Part shown: in pieces, positions 8,829-17,910 of the stretch
How the letters are laid out: every line of letters begins with the position of its first letter
Numbering within the stretch: position 1 is the stretch's first letter
Assembly: GCA_035379625.1 (NCBI GenBank)
Contig: DAOSVM010000005.1
Location: 31,265 to 95,264 of the forward strand
Origin: DAOSCP01 sp035379625
Lineage (GTDB): Bacteria > Bacteroidota > Ignavibacteria > Ignavibacteriales > DAOSCP01
Direction: 5' to 3'
DNA length: 64,000 bases
Made by a program: the position numbers and the translations under genes
The notes under the pieces: generated by a model
The model's input: the letters and a program-made list of their open reading frames with translations, nothing else
The model's database searches: none
Told to the model about the DNA's origin: nothing

Positions 8829-11431
8829 AGAAAGTAATAAATATAAGTTTATTAGTTATATCCTTTGTACTGGCTCAAACAAAACCGGATTGGAAAGTAA
8901 ACCCAAGTTTAGCTGGGTCGAATCATACTATTGTTATACCATTGGATGCAAATCCTAAAGTTAATGGTGTACCATTGCAAGCAGGTGATTATATTGGTGT
9001 ATTTTATGATTCTTTAGGTATTAAATTTGCTTGTGGTGGTTTTAAGATGTGGGAAGGGGATAAAAATATTGCAATTTCTGCGTTAGGTGATGATATTTTT
9101 ACAAATGATAAGAAAGAAGGTTTTGCTGCAAATGAAAATTTTGTATGGAAGGTATGGAAAAAAAGTAATAATCAAATTTATGATGTAGCTGTACAATTTA
9201 AATCTGGACAAGTTGTTTATACTCCTAATGGAACGTCTATTATTCAATCTTTAGGAGACAAAGTATTACCTCCTTGGACCTTTAATAAAACAACTGTTTT
9301 TCATACAATAGTATTACCTAAAAGTTTAAATATTGTTGTAAACAAAATTAAACAAGTTCCACCTATTTATGTTGGCGGTTTTTTCGATTCATTAGGTAAC
9401 AAAGCCTGTGCAGGTTATGGAGAGTGGAATGGTGCAGCTGATGTTGAATTTAAAATTTATGGAGATAATGCAAATACTGTTCCAAAGGAAGGTTTTTTTA
9501 ATAATGAAAAGATTACTTTTTATATTTTTATTGTTGCAGAAAGAAAAATTATTGAAGTTAAAGCGAAAGTAAGAAGCGATTCCCCAAATGATACTTTCTT
9601 TATTCCAAATGGTAGAACTATTTTAGATTCTTTAATATCATTAAAAATAATTTCTGCAACCGATCCCGGTTGGGTTTTTACTCCAACAACTAATTATCAT
9701 AAAGTAATTTTCCCATCCCGCCAGTCCGTTAAAATTGATGATTATTATATTGAAGATGGTGATTTTGTGGGTGCATTTTATAAAAAAAGTAATGATACTC
9801 TCGCTTGTGCTGGTTTTTTCCAATGGAATGGAGATATCCCCCAAGAATTAACTATTTGGGCTGATTATCCCGATACGCGCAACAAAGAGGGATATTCAGT
9901 AGGGGATAAAATAACATTGTTGGTTTGGAGAAAGGCATCTCAATCTACCTTTTTTACTAATGTTAAATGGATTAACGATAAATATAATTATCCAAATGAT
10001 AGTATTTTTGCGATTTCTTCAATTTATAAAGATACTATTAAATTGGGTTATGGTTTAAGTGGGGTTGAGTTACTAACGAATGTTATTAGTGAAAAATATT
10101 TTCTCGAAAAGTCATTTTTCTTCAATGATTATAAGCTGCAAACTAGCTACAGAATTATTAGCTTGCCAGGTGTTCCAATTAGGTCGAATTCATATTTATT
10201 AGATTCTTTATTCCAAGGCGTTCCAAATAGAGATTGGATTGGTTTTAAATATAGTTCAGATGGTAAACTTATACCTTATGAAAATAAAACACGTGGAGTT
10301 TTTAAATTTGCTCCAGGAAAAGCATTTTGGGTTCTTTCTAAGGTGCCATTAATTATTGAAAGAAGTAATTATTTCCAAGCATATAATGTACCGACTAATG
10401 TAATTTTAAAAAATGATAAAATTGTTGCTTATTACGAAATTCCTTTGGATACAACTGGTAATTTATGGAATATTATTGCTAATCCATTTGATCAGCCAGT
10501 AAATTGGAAAGATATTATTGATTTTAATAATTCAGATTTTTTAAATAAACCAATATTCGAAACAGATAATATTTATGAGTATTTAGGCACACAAGGATAT
10601 AAAAAACAAGCAATTCTTGAACCTTATAGAGGATATTTTTACTATAATAGAACAAAACTTAAAAAATTAAAAATTCCTTATCCATTAAACAAAACTTTTA
10701 ATAAAATAAGTAGTAATAATTATCAATATTTGAATTTAATGATAAGTAATGAACAAGATACAACTAATTTAATTGTTTGGAATGTTCCCACATCAACAAA
10801 AGATTATGATAGATATGACGAATTATTGCCGCCAATTTCTTTTAATTCATTAACTGCTTTTATAGAAAATACGAGTGCAAATATTGATTATAAAAAATTT
10901 AAATCTGATGCAAGATATATTGGTATTGGGCAAAAATATAACCTAAAAGTAGTTAGTAAAAATGGTGGAATTAAATTCAAATTAGATAATAAATTAAATG
11001 ATGATTATCGAATTATTTTCGTCAATAAATCTAATGGTAAGGTTATTGATTTGAAGAATTTAAAGGAATTTGAATATACTAATAATTTAAGTGATACATT
11101 ATCATTTGATTTATTAATTGGTACAGAAGAGTTTTTCAAAAATACAAATGTAAAAATCGAGAAATTTGAGCTTTATCAAAATTATCCAAATCCATTTAAC
11201 CCTAAAACAAAAATTAATTTTTCTATACCAGAAAATCTTTCAAATTATTTAGTAGAATTAAAGGTATATGATATTTTGGGGAGAGAAATAGCTACACTTA
11301 TTAATAAAAACCTGCCTTCAGGAATTTACAGTGTTGATTTTGATGGAAACAATTTATCGTCAGGTGTTTATTTTGCAAAATTAAGTGTTGCAAATAAGAC
11401 AAAATTTATTAAGATGCAATTGATAAAATAG
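8822..11431 (+). CDS. T9SS-sorted surface protein with three GDYIGxFY/CAGF modules
   Basis: An 869-residue exported protein. After the signal peptide (ending VLAQT) come three copies of a module of about 110-125 residues, each with [G]D[YF][IV]GxF[YF], then ACxGF or CAGx, a W-x-G turn, a D-rich strand, KEG[FY] and a closing tryptophan strand. A central region of about 300 residues contains FAPGKAFWVLSK and LWNIIANPFDQPV, of the 'WNLVS' type. The last 85 residues are a T9SS type A sorting domain (NYPNPFNPKTKINFSIP, ending KMQLIK). ATG 8822 overlaps the TPR gene by seven bases; a GTG at 8816 is an alternative. It is the probable cargo of the preceding lipoprotein/TPR pair. Confidence 0.85.
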   Translation: MVKKVINISLLVISFVLAQTKPDWKVNPSLAGSNHTIVIPLDANPKVNGVPLQAGDYIGVFYDSLGIKFACGGFKMWEGDKNIAISALGDDIFTNDKKEGFAANENFVWKVWKKSNNQIYDVAVQFKSGQVVYTPNGTSIIQSLGDKVLPPWTFNKTTVFHTIVLPKSLNIVVNKIKQVPPIYVGGFFDSLGNKACAGYGEWNGAADVEFKIYGDNANTVPKEGFFNNEKITFYIFIVAERKIIEVKAKVRSDSPNDTFFIPNGRTILDSLISLKIISATDPGWVFTPTTNYHKVIFPSRQSVKIDDYYIEDGDFVGAFYKKSNDTLACAGFFQWNGDIPQELTIWADYPDTRNKEGYSVGDKITLLVWRKASQSTFFTNVKWINDKYNYPNDSIFAISSIYKDTIKLGYGLSGVELLTNVISEKYFLEKSFFFNDYKLQTSYRIISLPGVPIRSNSYLLDSLFQGVPNRDWIGFKYSSDGKLIPYENKTRGVFKFAPGKAFWVLSKVPLIIERSNYFQAYNVPTNVILKNDKIVAYYEIPLDTTGNLWNIIANPFDQPVNWKDIIDFNNSDFLNKPIFETDNIYEYLGTQGYKKQAILEPYRGYFYYNRTKLKKLKIPYPLNKTFNKISSNNYQYLNLMISNEQDTTNLIVWNVPTSTKDYDRYDELLPPISFNSLTAFIENTSANIDYKKFKSDARYIGIGQKYNLKVVSKNGGIKFKLDNKLNDDYRIIFVNKSNGKVIDLKNLKEFEYTNNLSDTLSFDLLIGTEEFFKNTNVKIEKFELYQNYPNPFNPKTKINFSIPENLSNYLVELKVYDILGREIATLINKNLPSGIYSVDFDGNNLSSGVYFAKLSVANKTKFIKMQLIK

Positions 11432-11640
11432 AATGGAATATATTGATTTTTTATAAGATCTATTTATGGATATTTGATAACTTTAAGATAGGTAAATTTT
11501 TAATTGTTTCCGTTATCTATTTGAATAAACAGATATTTTATTACCGCCATGTAGGTATTAGTATTAAATAAATGGTATGTTTTTGGAACTATAGAAATAC
11601 TTTTGTTGTTATTTTTATTTAACTGTTATGAGGAAATTTT

Positions 11641-13281
11641 ATGACACAAATTTTTAAGGTTCCACAATTAGGTGAAAATATATCAGAAGCTACAATAGTA
11701 AAACTTTATGTTAAAGTTGGAGATACTGTTAAAAAAGATCAAATTTTGATGGAAGTTGAAGCCGGAAAAGCAAATCTAGAAATACAGGCAGATTTCGATG
11801 GTAAGATAACAAAATTGTTAGCAAATGAAGGGGATAAAATTCTTCCTTTGGGTGATATTGTTGAATATGAGGTTACGGTTGAAACACCTCAGGACCCAAT
11901 TATAAAGGAAGAGTTACCGGCGCAACAGACCACACTTACACCGTCTGAGCCAATTAAAGAAGAGAAAAAAAATAATATTTCTGAAGAAATTGAAGTATTA
12001 TTACCAAATTTGGGAGAGAATATTGCAGAGGCTACCGTTGTTAAGGTAAATATTAAGGTTGGTGATGAAATTAAGAAAAATGAAATTGTTCTTGAGGTTG
12101 AAACCGGTAAGGCATCATTGGAGATTACATCGGAGTATGACGGTTCGATTAAAGCTGTTTTTGTTAAAGAAGGGGATAAAATTAAAATAGGGGATAAAAT
12201 TTATACTATATTGGCTCGGACAGAAATAAGCTTGCCTTCGGATAAACCGAAGGAGGTTTCACCTGAAATTAAAAAAGAAGTTCAAGTTGACACAAAGATT
12301 GAACCTAAACAAGAAAAAATAGCTAACACTGATGAATTTAAAGTTGATACGTATAATGTAAGTAAAAATATTTTTGTGCTTGCATCACCTTCAGTAAGGA
12401 AATTTGCAAGAGAAATTGGAGTAACAATATCTGACGTAAAACCATCTGATGGCAAAAGAGTTACAATTGAAGATGTGAAGCAGCATGCTAAAAATATATT
12501 GCAAAATTTAGGTAAAGCTGAAGTTAATCAAGCTAAAATTCCACAGAGCGGATATTTTGAACCGCTTCCAGATTTTACTAAGTGGGGAGATATAAAAGCT
12601 GAGGAATTAAGTAATATCCGAAGAGTAACCGCGCAGCATTTACATTTTTCGTGGTCGCAAATACCGCATGTTACGCAGTTTGATAAGGCAGATATTACAG
12701 ATTTAGAAGAGTTTCGTTTGAAGCTTGTTAAAAAGTATCCTGATTCGAAGATTACAATTACATCCATAATTGCAAAAGTTCTAAGCTTAGCATTGAAGAA
12801 ATTTCCACAATTTAATTCAAGTTTAGATTTACAAAATAATAAATTAATTTATAAGAATTATTACCATATTGGTATTGCAGTTGATACCGACAAAGGTTTG
12901 GTTGTTCCAGTAGTAAGGGATGTTGACAAAAAATCATTATTTGATATATCAAAGGATATAAATTTATTAGCAATCAAAGCAAGAGATAAAAAATTATCAT
13001 TAGAAGAGATGCAGGGGGGAACATTTACAATATCGAATTTAGGTGGTATTGGAGGTACCTATTTTACACCGATAGTAAATTATCCTGAAGTTGCTATATT
13101 AGGAATATCTAGAAGTTCGTATGAGCCCAAATATAATGGAACAACTTTTGAGCCAAGATTGATGTTGCCTTTATCGTTATCATATGATCATAGAGTAATA
13201 GATGGAGCTGATGGGATAAGATTTTTGAGATACATTATTGATATTTTAGAAAATCCATACAATATGTTGATACAATTATAA
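11641..13281 (+). CDS. Dihydrolipoamide acyltransferase (E2) of a 2-oxo acid dehydrogenase complex
   Basis: A 546-residue E2 subunit. Two lipoyl domains (about residues 3-78 and 120-193) carry the lipoylation lysine in EVEAGKANLEI (Lys43) and EVETGKASLEI (near 159). A peripheral subunit-binding domain follows at about 250-285 (ASPSVRKFAREIGV). The catalytic domain spans about 315-546 and keeps the active-site motif SYDHRVIDGADG. The substrate class (pyruvate or other 2-oxo acid) cannot be fixed; the two lipoyl domains and LGENISEA start are pyruvate-type. No E1 or E3 gene lies beside it, so the partners must be encoded elsewhere. AGGA at 11630 precedes the ATG. A terminator follows. Confidence 0.93.
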   Translation: MTQIFKVPQLGENISEATIVKLYVKVGDTVKKDQILMEVEAGKANLEIQADFDGKITKLLANEGDKILPLGDIVEYEVTVETPQDPIIKEELPAQQTTLTPSEPIKEEKKNNISEEIEVLLPNLGENIAEATVVKVNIKVGDEIKKNEIVLEVETGKASLEITSEYDGSIKAVFVKEGDKIKIGDKIYTILARTEISLPSDKPKEVSPEIKKEVQVDTKIEPKQEKIANTDEFKVDTYNVSKNIFVLASPSVRKFAREIGVTISDVKPSDGKRVTIEDVKQHAKNILQNLGKAEVNQAKIPQSGYFEPLPDFTKWGDIKAEELSNIRRVTAQHLHFSWSQIPHVTQFDKADITDLEEFRLKLVKKYPDSKITITSIIAKVLSLALKKFPQFNSSLDLQNNKLIYKNYYHIGIAVDTDKGLVVPVVRDVDKKSLFDISKDINLLAIKARDKKLSLEEMQGGTFTISNLGGIGGTYFTPIVNYPEVAILGISRSSYEPKYNGTTFEPRLMLPLSLSYDHRVIDGADGIRFLRYIIDILENPYNMLIQL

Positions 13282-13300
13282 AATTGAATATAAGTAAAAA

Positions 13301-13325
13301 GCCGTTAAAGATAACGGCTTTTTTG
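13301..13325 (+). terminator. Rho-independent terminator after the E2 gene
   Basis: GCCGTTA/TAACGGC with loop AAGA is followed by a T-rich tail interrupted by one G. It ends transcription of the acyltransferase gene before the convergent tRNA gene. Confidence 0.88.
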
Positions 13326-13334
13326 TTTTAAAAT

Positions 13335-13364
13335 AAAAAAAAGCTACTTATTAATGAAGTAGCT
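13335..13364 (-). terminator. Rho-independent terminator of the tRNA-Ser gene
   Basis: Read on the minus strand, an 8-bp perfect stem (AGCTACTT/AAGTAGCT, seven-base loop) is followed by eight T. It begins four bases past the encoded CCA of tRNA-Ser. Confidence 0.85.
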
Positions 13365-13367
13365 ATT

Positions 13368-13459
13368 TGGCGGAAGGGGAGGGATTCGAACCCTCGGTAG
13401 GGGTTTAACCCTACGACGGTTTAGCAAACCGTTGGTTTAAGCCACTCACCCACCCTTCC
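13368..13459 (-). tRNA. tRNA-Ser (GCU anticodon)
   Basis: On the minus strand the sequence folds as a class II tRNA. The acceptor stem is GGAAGGG/CCCTTCC with discriminator G and an encoded CCA (13368-13370). The anticodon arm is ACGGT-TTGCTAA-ACCGT, giving anticodon GCT (13423-13425 on the plus strand). A long variable arm, TAGGGTTAAACCCCTA, is typical of serine tRNA, and the T-arm contains GGTTCGAATCC. It decodes AGC/AGU serine codons. Confidence 0.97.
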
Positions 13460-13558
13460 GTAGCTTAAATTTTTTGAACTATAAATATACAATATTATTT
13501 GTAAAAAATCAAGTAAAATTGTAATTTGTAAGCAAAATTTTATAAAGGAAATATGTTT

Positions 13559-15517
13559 ATGAAAAAGATATTAATTATATTTGTTTTAGCTTATTGGCTT
13601 TTTGCTCAAAATATGGATGGTGCTTTTTTTTGTAGTAAGAAAAAAATTGAACGTTATACCAATATTGGATTAAAGGAAAATTTAAATTTGATACAAAGGA
13701 ATTATGATGTTTTGAAGTATAAAATAACTGTTGATTTAAGAAATAATTATGTTTATCCTTACGCAAGGTTTTTTACAGGTAATGTAGAAATTGATATAAG
13801 ATTAGATTCTGTTGCCAAATACATTGAATTGGATGCTAATTCCCAATCAATTACTATCGATTCTATTATTGGTGATGTAAAATCGTATCAACATAGTAAC
13901 AATAAATTGTTAATAAATTTTAACAATACATATTTACCGGAGATAGAAACAAAACTTAAAATTTACTATAAACATAATGATATATCGGATGGAGCTTTTT
14001 ACGTTAATGATGGCTTTGTTTTTACAGATTGTGAACCAATAGGTGCAAGGAATTGGTTCCCTTGTAATGATTTACCATCCGATAAGGCATTGATGGAATT
14101 AGTAGCATTTACACCTTCAAATGTGCTTTTGGGTTCTAATGGAATTTTGGCCGATTCTGTTAATTATGGTAGTTATATAAAATATCGTTGGGTAAGTAAT
14201 CAAGCAATTGCAACTTATTTAATTGTAATAACTTCCAGAGTAAATTACAATTTAAATGAGTTTTATGTTTTTGATAAATGGCAAAATAAATATATACCAA
14301 TAAGATTATATTATAATACAGGTGAAGCAATCTCAGACGAATTAAAGCAATCGATAATAAATGCATACAATTATTTTTCGGAGAAATGGTATCCGCATCC
14401 ATTTGATAAAAATGGTTTTGCTACATTAAATAGCGATTTTAGTTGGGGAGGGATGGAAAATCAGACTTTAACTAGTTTATGTCCTGGTTGTTGGGATGAA
14501 AATTTGTTAATTCACGAATTTGCACATCAGTGGTTCGGTGATATGGTAACTTGTAAAACTTGGGCAGATATTTGGCTTAATGAAGGTTTTGCAACTTGGG
14601 CTGAAGCATATTGGCTTGAAAGGGATGGTGGATATAATGCATATTTGAGTGATATAAAGAAAAAAGCAAATTATTATTTGCAAAATAATCCGGGTTATGC
14701 AATTTATAATCCTTCGTGGGCAGATAATCTACCGAACGTAAATACACTTTTTAATTATGCAATAACATATTGTAAAGGGGCTTGTGTTGTTCATCTTTTA
14801 AAATATACGCTTGGTGATAGTCTATTTTTTAATGTGATAAATAAATATTTCAATACTTACAAATACCAGAGTGCAACAATAAAAGATTTTTTTAATATTG
14901 TAACTTCTGTAACAGGTGATGATTACAATTGGTTTATGGAGCAATGGATAAAAAGGCCTAATCATCCAATTTATGAAAATGCTTATGATATAATTGATAA
15001 TGGAGAAGGTTCAACTGTGCATTTCAAATTTTATCAAACAAATACGCAATTTTATATTATGCCCGTAAAATTGAAATTTAAGTTTCAGGACCTGAGTGAT
15101 ACAACAATTAAAGTGTGGAATAATTATAATGGTGAAATTTTTACATTTAATTTTCCTAAAAAAGTAACACAGGTAATATTTGATCCTTTAAATGAAATAG
15201 TTTTGAAAAAGGCAACAACAGTAGTTGGAATAGAAGATTTATCCAGCCAGCAAGAGGAGGAAACCGTAAAAGTATATCCTAATCCTTTTAATAACTCATC
15301 ATCAGTATCTTTTAAATTAGCAAAATCGGCAAATGTTAGTATTATTTTATATGATATTTTAGGTAACAAAGTTTTAAATATCACATCAAATCAACACATG
15401 CCAGCGGGAAGTTATCAATACCCAATTCAATTAAATAATTTTTCATCAGGAGTTTATATTTTAAGCTTTATAAAAGATGGGGGAGTGAAAAATTTTAAGA
15501 TAAATTATATAAAATAA
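13559..15517 (+). CDS. Secreted M1-family metallo-aminopeptidase with T9SS sorting domain
   Basis: About 652 residues starting from the ATG at 13559, which fits the AAGGAA site and gives a clean signal peptide (MKKILIIFVLAYWLFAQ); ATG 13553 is the alternative. The N-terminal beta domain is followed by the exopeptidase signature GGMENQ and the zinc site HEFAHQWFG (His319, Glu320, His323) with the third ligand Glu342 in WLNEGFATW, so all catalytic residues of a gluzincin are present. The chain ends with a T9SS-type sorting domain (VYPNPFNNSSSVSFKLA). It should trim N-terminal residues from peptides outside the cell or on its surface. The family is also called alanyl/leucyl aminopeptidase. Confidence 0.92.
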   Translation: MKKILIIFVLAYWLFAQNMDGAFFCSKKKIERYTNIGLKENLNLIQRNYDVLKYKITVDLRNNYVYPYARFFTGNVEIDIRLDSVAKYIELDANSQSITIDSIIGDVKSYQHSNNKLLINFNNTYLPEIETKLKIYYKHNDISDGAFYVNDGFVFTDCEPIGARNWFPCNDLPSDKALMELVAFTPSNVLLGSNGILADSVNYGSYIKYRWVSNQAIATYLIVITSRVNYNLNEFYVFDKWQNKYIPIRLYYNTGEAISDELKQSIINAYNYFSEKWYPHPFDKNGFATLNSDFSWGGMENQTLTSLCPGCWDENLLIHEFAHQWFGDMVTCKTWADIWLNEGFATWAEAYWLERDGGYNAYLSDIKKKANYYLQNNPGYAIYNPSWADNLPNVNTLFNYAITYCKGACVVHLLKYTLGDSLFFNVINKYFNTYKYQSATIKDFFNIVTSVTGDDYNWFMEQWIKRPNHPIYENAYDIIDNGEGSTVHFKFYQTNTQFYIMPVKLKFKFQDLSDTTIKVWNNYNGEIFTFNFPKKVTQVIFDPLNEIVLKKATTVVGIEDLSSQQEEETVKVYPNPFNNSSSVSFKLAKSANVSIILYDILGNKVLNITSNQHMPAGSYQYPIQLNNFSSGVYILSFIKDGGVKNFKINYIK

Positions 15518-15583
15518 TTGTATTATAATAATAAAAATATTAATTTTAATTTTTAATATTATTAATTTATGGGGGTACTAGTT

Positions 15584-17881
15584 ATGGCACAATTAGCTCA
15601 AGTAATTGCTGTTGACAAAGATAAATGCGTTAATTGTCATCAGTGTATTCAAGTTTGCCCTGTTAAATATTGTAATGTTGTAAAAGAAGAAGGTTATGTT
15701 GATGTTGATCCTGATTTATGTATTGGTTGTGGTAACTGTATTGATGCTTGTACTCACGATGCTAGAATAGGTATTGATGATTTTGAAAAATGGATAAATG
15801 ATTTGAAATGTGGTGTTAATATGGTTGCAATAGTTGCCCCCGCTATAGCTGCTAATTTCCCACATCAATATTTGAATCTTAATGGATGGCTAAAATCTAT
15901 AGGTGTTAAAGCAATTTTTGATGTAAGTTTTGGTGCAGAACTTACAATTAAATCTTATTTAGAGCATGTCAAAAAAAATAAACCAAAAGCTGTTATAGCC
16001 CAACCTTGTCCTGCTTTGGTTACTTATATTCAAATTTATCAACCAGAATTGCTACCTTATTTAGCTCCCGCTGATAGTCCAATGGCACATACCATGAAAA
16101 TGATAAAGGAATTTTATCCAGAGTATAGCAATCATAAAATTGTAGTTATATCTCCTTGTGTTGCAAAAAGAAGGGAATTTGATGAAATTGGATATGGAGA
16201 TTATAATGTTACGATGCGAAGAATACAAGAATATTTTGATGAAAAAAGAATATATCTTTCAAGTTATCCTGAAGTTGATTATGATAATCCGCCGGCAGAA
16301 AGAGCAGTATTATTTTCATCTCCAGGTGGTTTATTAGAAACTGCAATAAGAGAAGTGCCGGGAATTAGAAATAGTGCTAGAAAAATTGAAGGTCCACATA
16401 TTCTTTATCATTACTTTGAAAAATTACCAAAAATGATTCAAGAAGGTATAAATCCTTTACTTATAGATTGTCTTAATTGTGATATGGGTTGTAATGGCGG
16501 AACTGGTACACTTTCAAGAAATAAATCAATTGACGAAGTAGAATATCTTATTTCTGAAAGAAGCAAGGAAATGCAAAAAAGATATGAAAGCAAATTGACA
16601 AAAAAAATATCCAAATCTAAGATAAGAAGTATTATAAATAGGTATTGGAAAGAAGGCTTATACGATAGAAGTTATAAAAATTTATCAAATTTATTTAAAA
16701 ATAAAATTAAAATACCGAATAAAAGTGAAATTGATAAGCTTTTTGCAATTATGAAAAAAGAAACTAAAAATGATATAAAAAATTGTCCATCATGCGGTTA
16801 TAACAATTGTGAAAAATTTGCAATAGCTGTATATAATGATATTTATAATAAAGAGAGTTGTTATGTGTATAATCATCAAATAGTAGAAAAATCTTTAGAG
16901 TATATTGAACGAAATTATGATAATGTTGATAAGATAGCTTCAGGTGATTTATCAGTTAAATTTTATGATGAAGGTGATGAAAGAATTGCTGTTTTCTTTA
17001 AAGATTTAAATAAATCATTTGATAAGGTTCGTGCTTTAATAAAAGAAGTTTTAGAATTGAGTGAAAATTTAGCTGCTGCATCTGGTGAAATTTCTGCGAG
17101 TGTTGAAAAGATAACAGTTGGTATTAGAGAACAAACTAATAACACAGATGAAATAAACAGAGAAATTATTGAATTAAATAATTCTTTTAAATTAACTTCT
17201 GAAGCTGTAACCGAAACATTAAGAAAAGCTGAAGTATCAACAAATAATGCAGAAAATGGTAAAAAAGTAATAGATAATAACATTCAATCTATTTCGGAAA
17301 TTTCTAAAACAGTATTTGAGGCTGCCAAAACGGTTGAACAATTGGGTAAAAATAGTGATCAAATTGGTCAAATTGCCTCAGCTATTGATGAAATAGCTGA
17401 CCAAACAAATTTACTTGCATTAAATGCAGCAATTGAAGCAGCTCGTGCAGGTGAGCAGGGAAGAGGTTTTGCTGTTGTAGCAGATGAGGTAAGGAAATTG
17501 GCAGAAAGAACCGGAAAAGCTACTAAAGAAATTTCAGAAATTATTAGATCAATTCAAAATGAGACTAAATTAGCTGTTGAAAATATGCAAAAAGGCACAG
17601 TGGCTGTTGAAGTTTCTCAGAATTTATCTAAGGATGTAGAAAGTAAAATTAATCAAATAAAAGATAATGTCATTGATGTGGCTAAGAAAGTTAATGTAAT
17701 ATATGAAGATAGTTATAGATTAAGTGAAAAATTATCAACTATTGCACAAAATGTAGAACAAATTTCAATTATATCAAAAGATAGCAGTTATGGCGTGGAA
17801 CAAATAGCTAAAGCAATAAATGATTTAGCAATGGTTTCTCATAACTTGAATGAAATGATAGCCCAGTTCAAGATTAGCTAA
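15584..17881 (+). CDS. [FeFe]-hydrogenase-like sensor fused to a methyl-accepting chemotaxis domain
   Basis: A 765-residue soluble protein without membrane segments. Residues about 8-65 hold two 4Fe-4S ferredoxin motifs (CVNCHQCIQVCP and CIGCGNCIDAC). Residues about 75-370 are an [FeFe]-hydrogenase large domain with all four H-cluster cysteines: Cys142 in QPCPAL, Cys192 in SPCVAKR, and Cys299 and Cys303 in NCDMGCNGG. The proton-relay cysteine next to Cys142 is Pro141. A further cluster site, C401-x2-C404-x4-C409-x16-C426, matches group C (HydS-like) hydrogenases. A HAMP-like linker and a chemoreceptor hairpin follow, with its tip at EIADQTNLLALNAAIEAARA. It probably senses H2 or redox state and signals to CheA. 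ATG 15584 has GGGGGT seven bases upstream; ATG 15569 is less likely. Confidence 0.9.
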   Translation: MAQLAQVIAVDKDKCVNCHQCIQVCPVKYCNVVKEEGYVDVDPDLCIGCGNCIDACTHDARIGIDDFEKWINDLKCGVNMVAIVAPAIAANFPHQYLNLNGWLKSIGVKAIFDVSFGAELTIKSYLEHVKKNKPKAVIAQPCPALVTYIQIYQPELLPYLAPADSPMAHTMKMIKEFYPEYSNHKIVVISPCVAKRREFDEIGYGDYNVTMRRIQEYFDEKRIYLSSYPEVDYDNPPAERAVLFSSPGGLLETAIREVPGIRNSARKIEGPHILYHYFEKLPKMIQEGINPLLIDCLNCDMGCNGGTGTLSRNKSIDEVEYLISERSKEMQKRYESKLTKKISKSKIRSIINRYWKEGLYDRSYKNLSNLFKNKIKIPNKSEIDKLFAIMKKETKNDIKNCPSCGYNNCEKFAIAVYNDIYNKESCYVYNHQIVEKSLEYIERNYDNVDKIASGDLSVKFYDEGDERIAVFFKDLNKSFDKVRALIKEVLELSENLAAASGEISASVEKITVGIREQTNNTDEINREIIELNNSFKLTSEAVTETLRKAEVSTNNAENGKKVIDNNIQSISEISKTVFEAAKTVEQLGKNSDQIGQIASAIDEIADQTNLLALNAAIEAARAGEQGRGFAVVADEVRKLAERTGKATKEISEIIRSIQNETKLAVENMQKGTVAVEVSQNLSKDVESKINQIKDNVIDVAKKVNVIYEDSYRLSEKLSTIAQNVEQISIISKDSSYGVEQIAKAINDLAMVSHNLNEMIAQFKIS

Positions 17882-17882
17882 T

Positions 17883-17910
17883 AAAAAACTGGCCTATTGG
17901 CCAGTTTTTT
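17883..17910. terminator. Bidirectional terminator between the hydrogenase-chemoreceptor gene and clpC
   Basis: AAAAAACTGGCC-TATT-GGCCAGTTTTTT is a 12-bp perfect inverted repeat with A and T tracts on both sides, so it can stop both convergent transcripts. The clpC stop codon overlaps its edge. Confidence 0.93.

Noticed and set aside
16661..16674. GCTTATACGATAG in the hydrogenase-chemoreceptor gene as another element end
   Set aside because: Only the first eight bases match the right end; the rest diverges, so it is coincidence.
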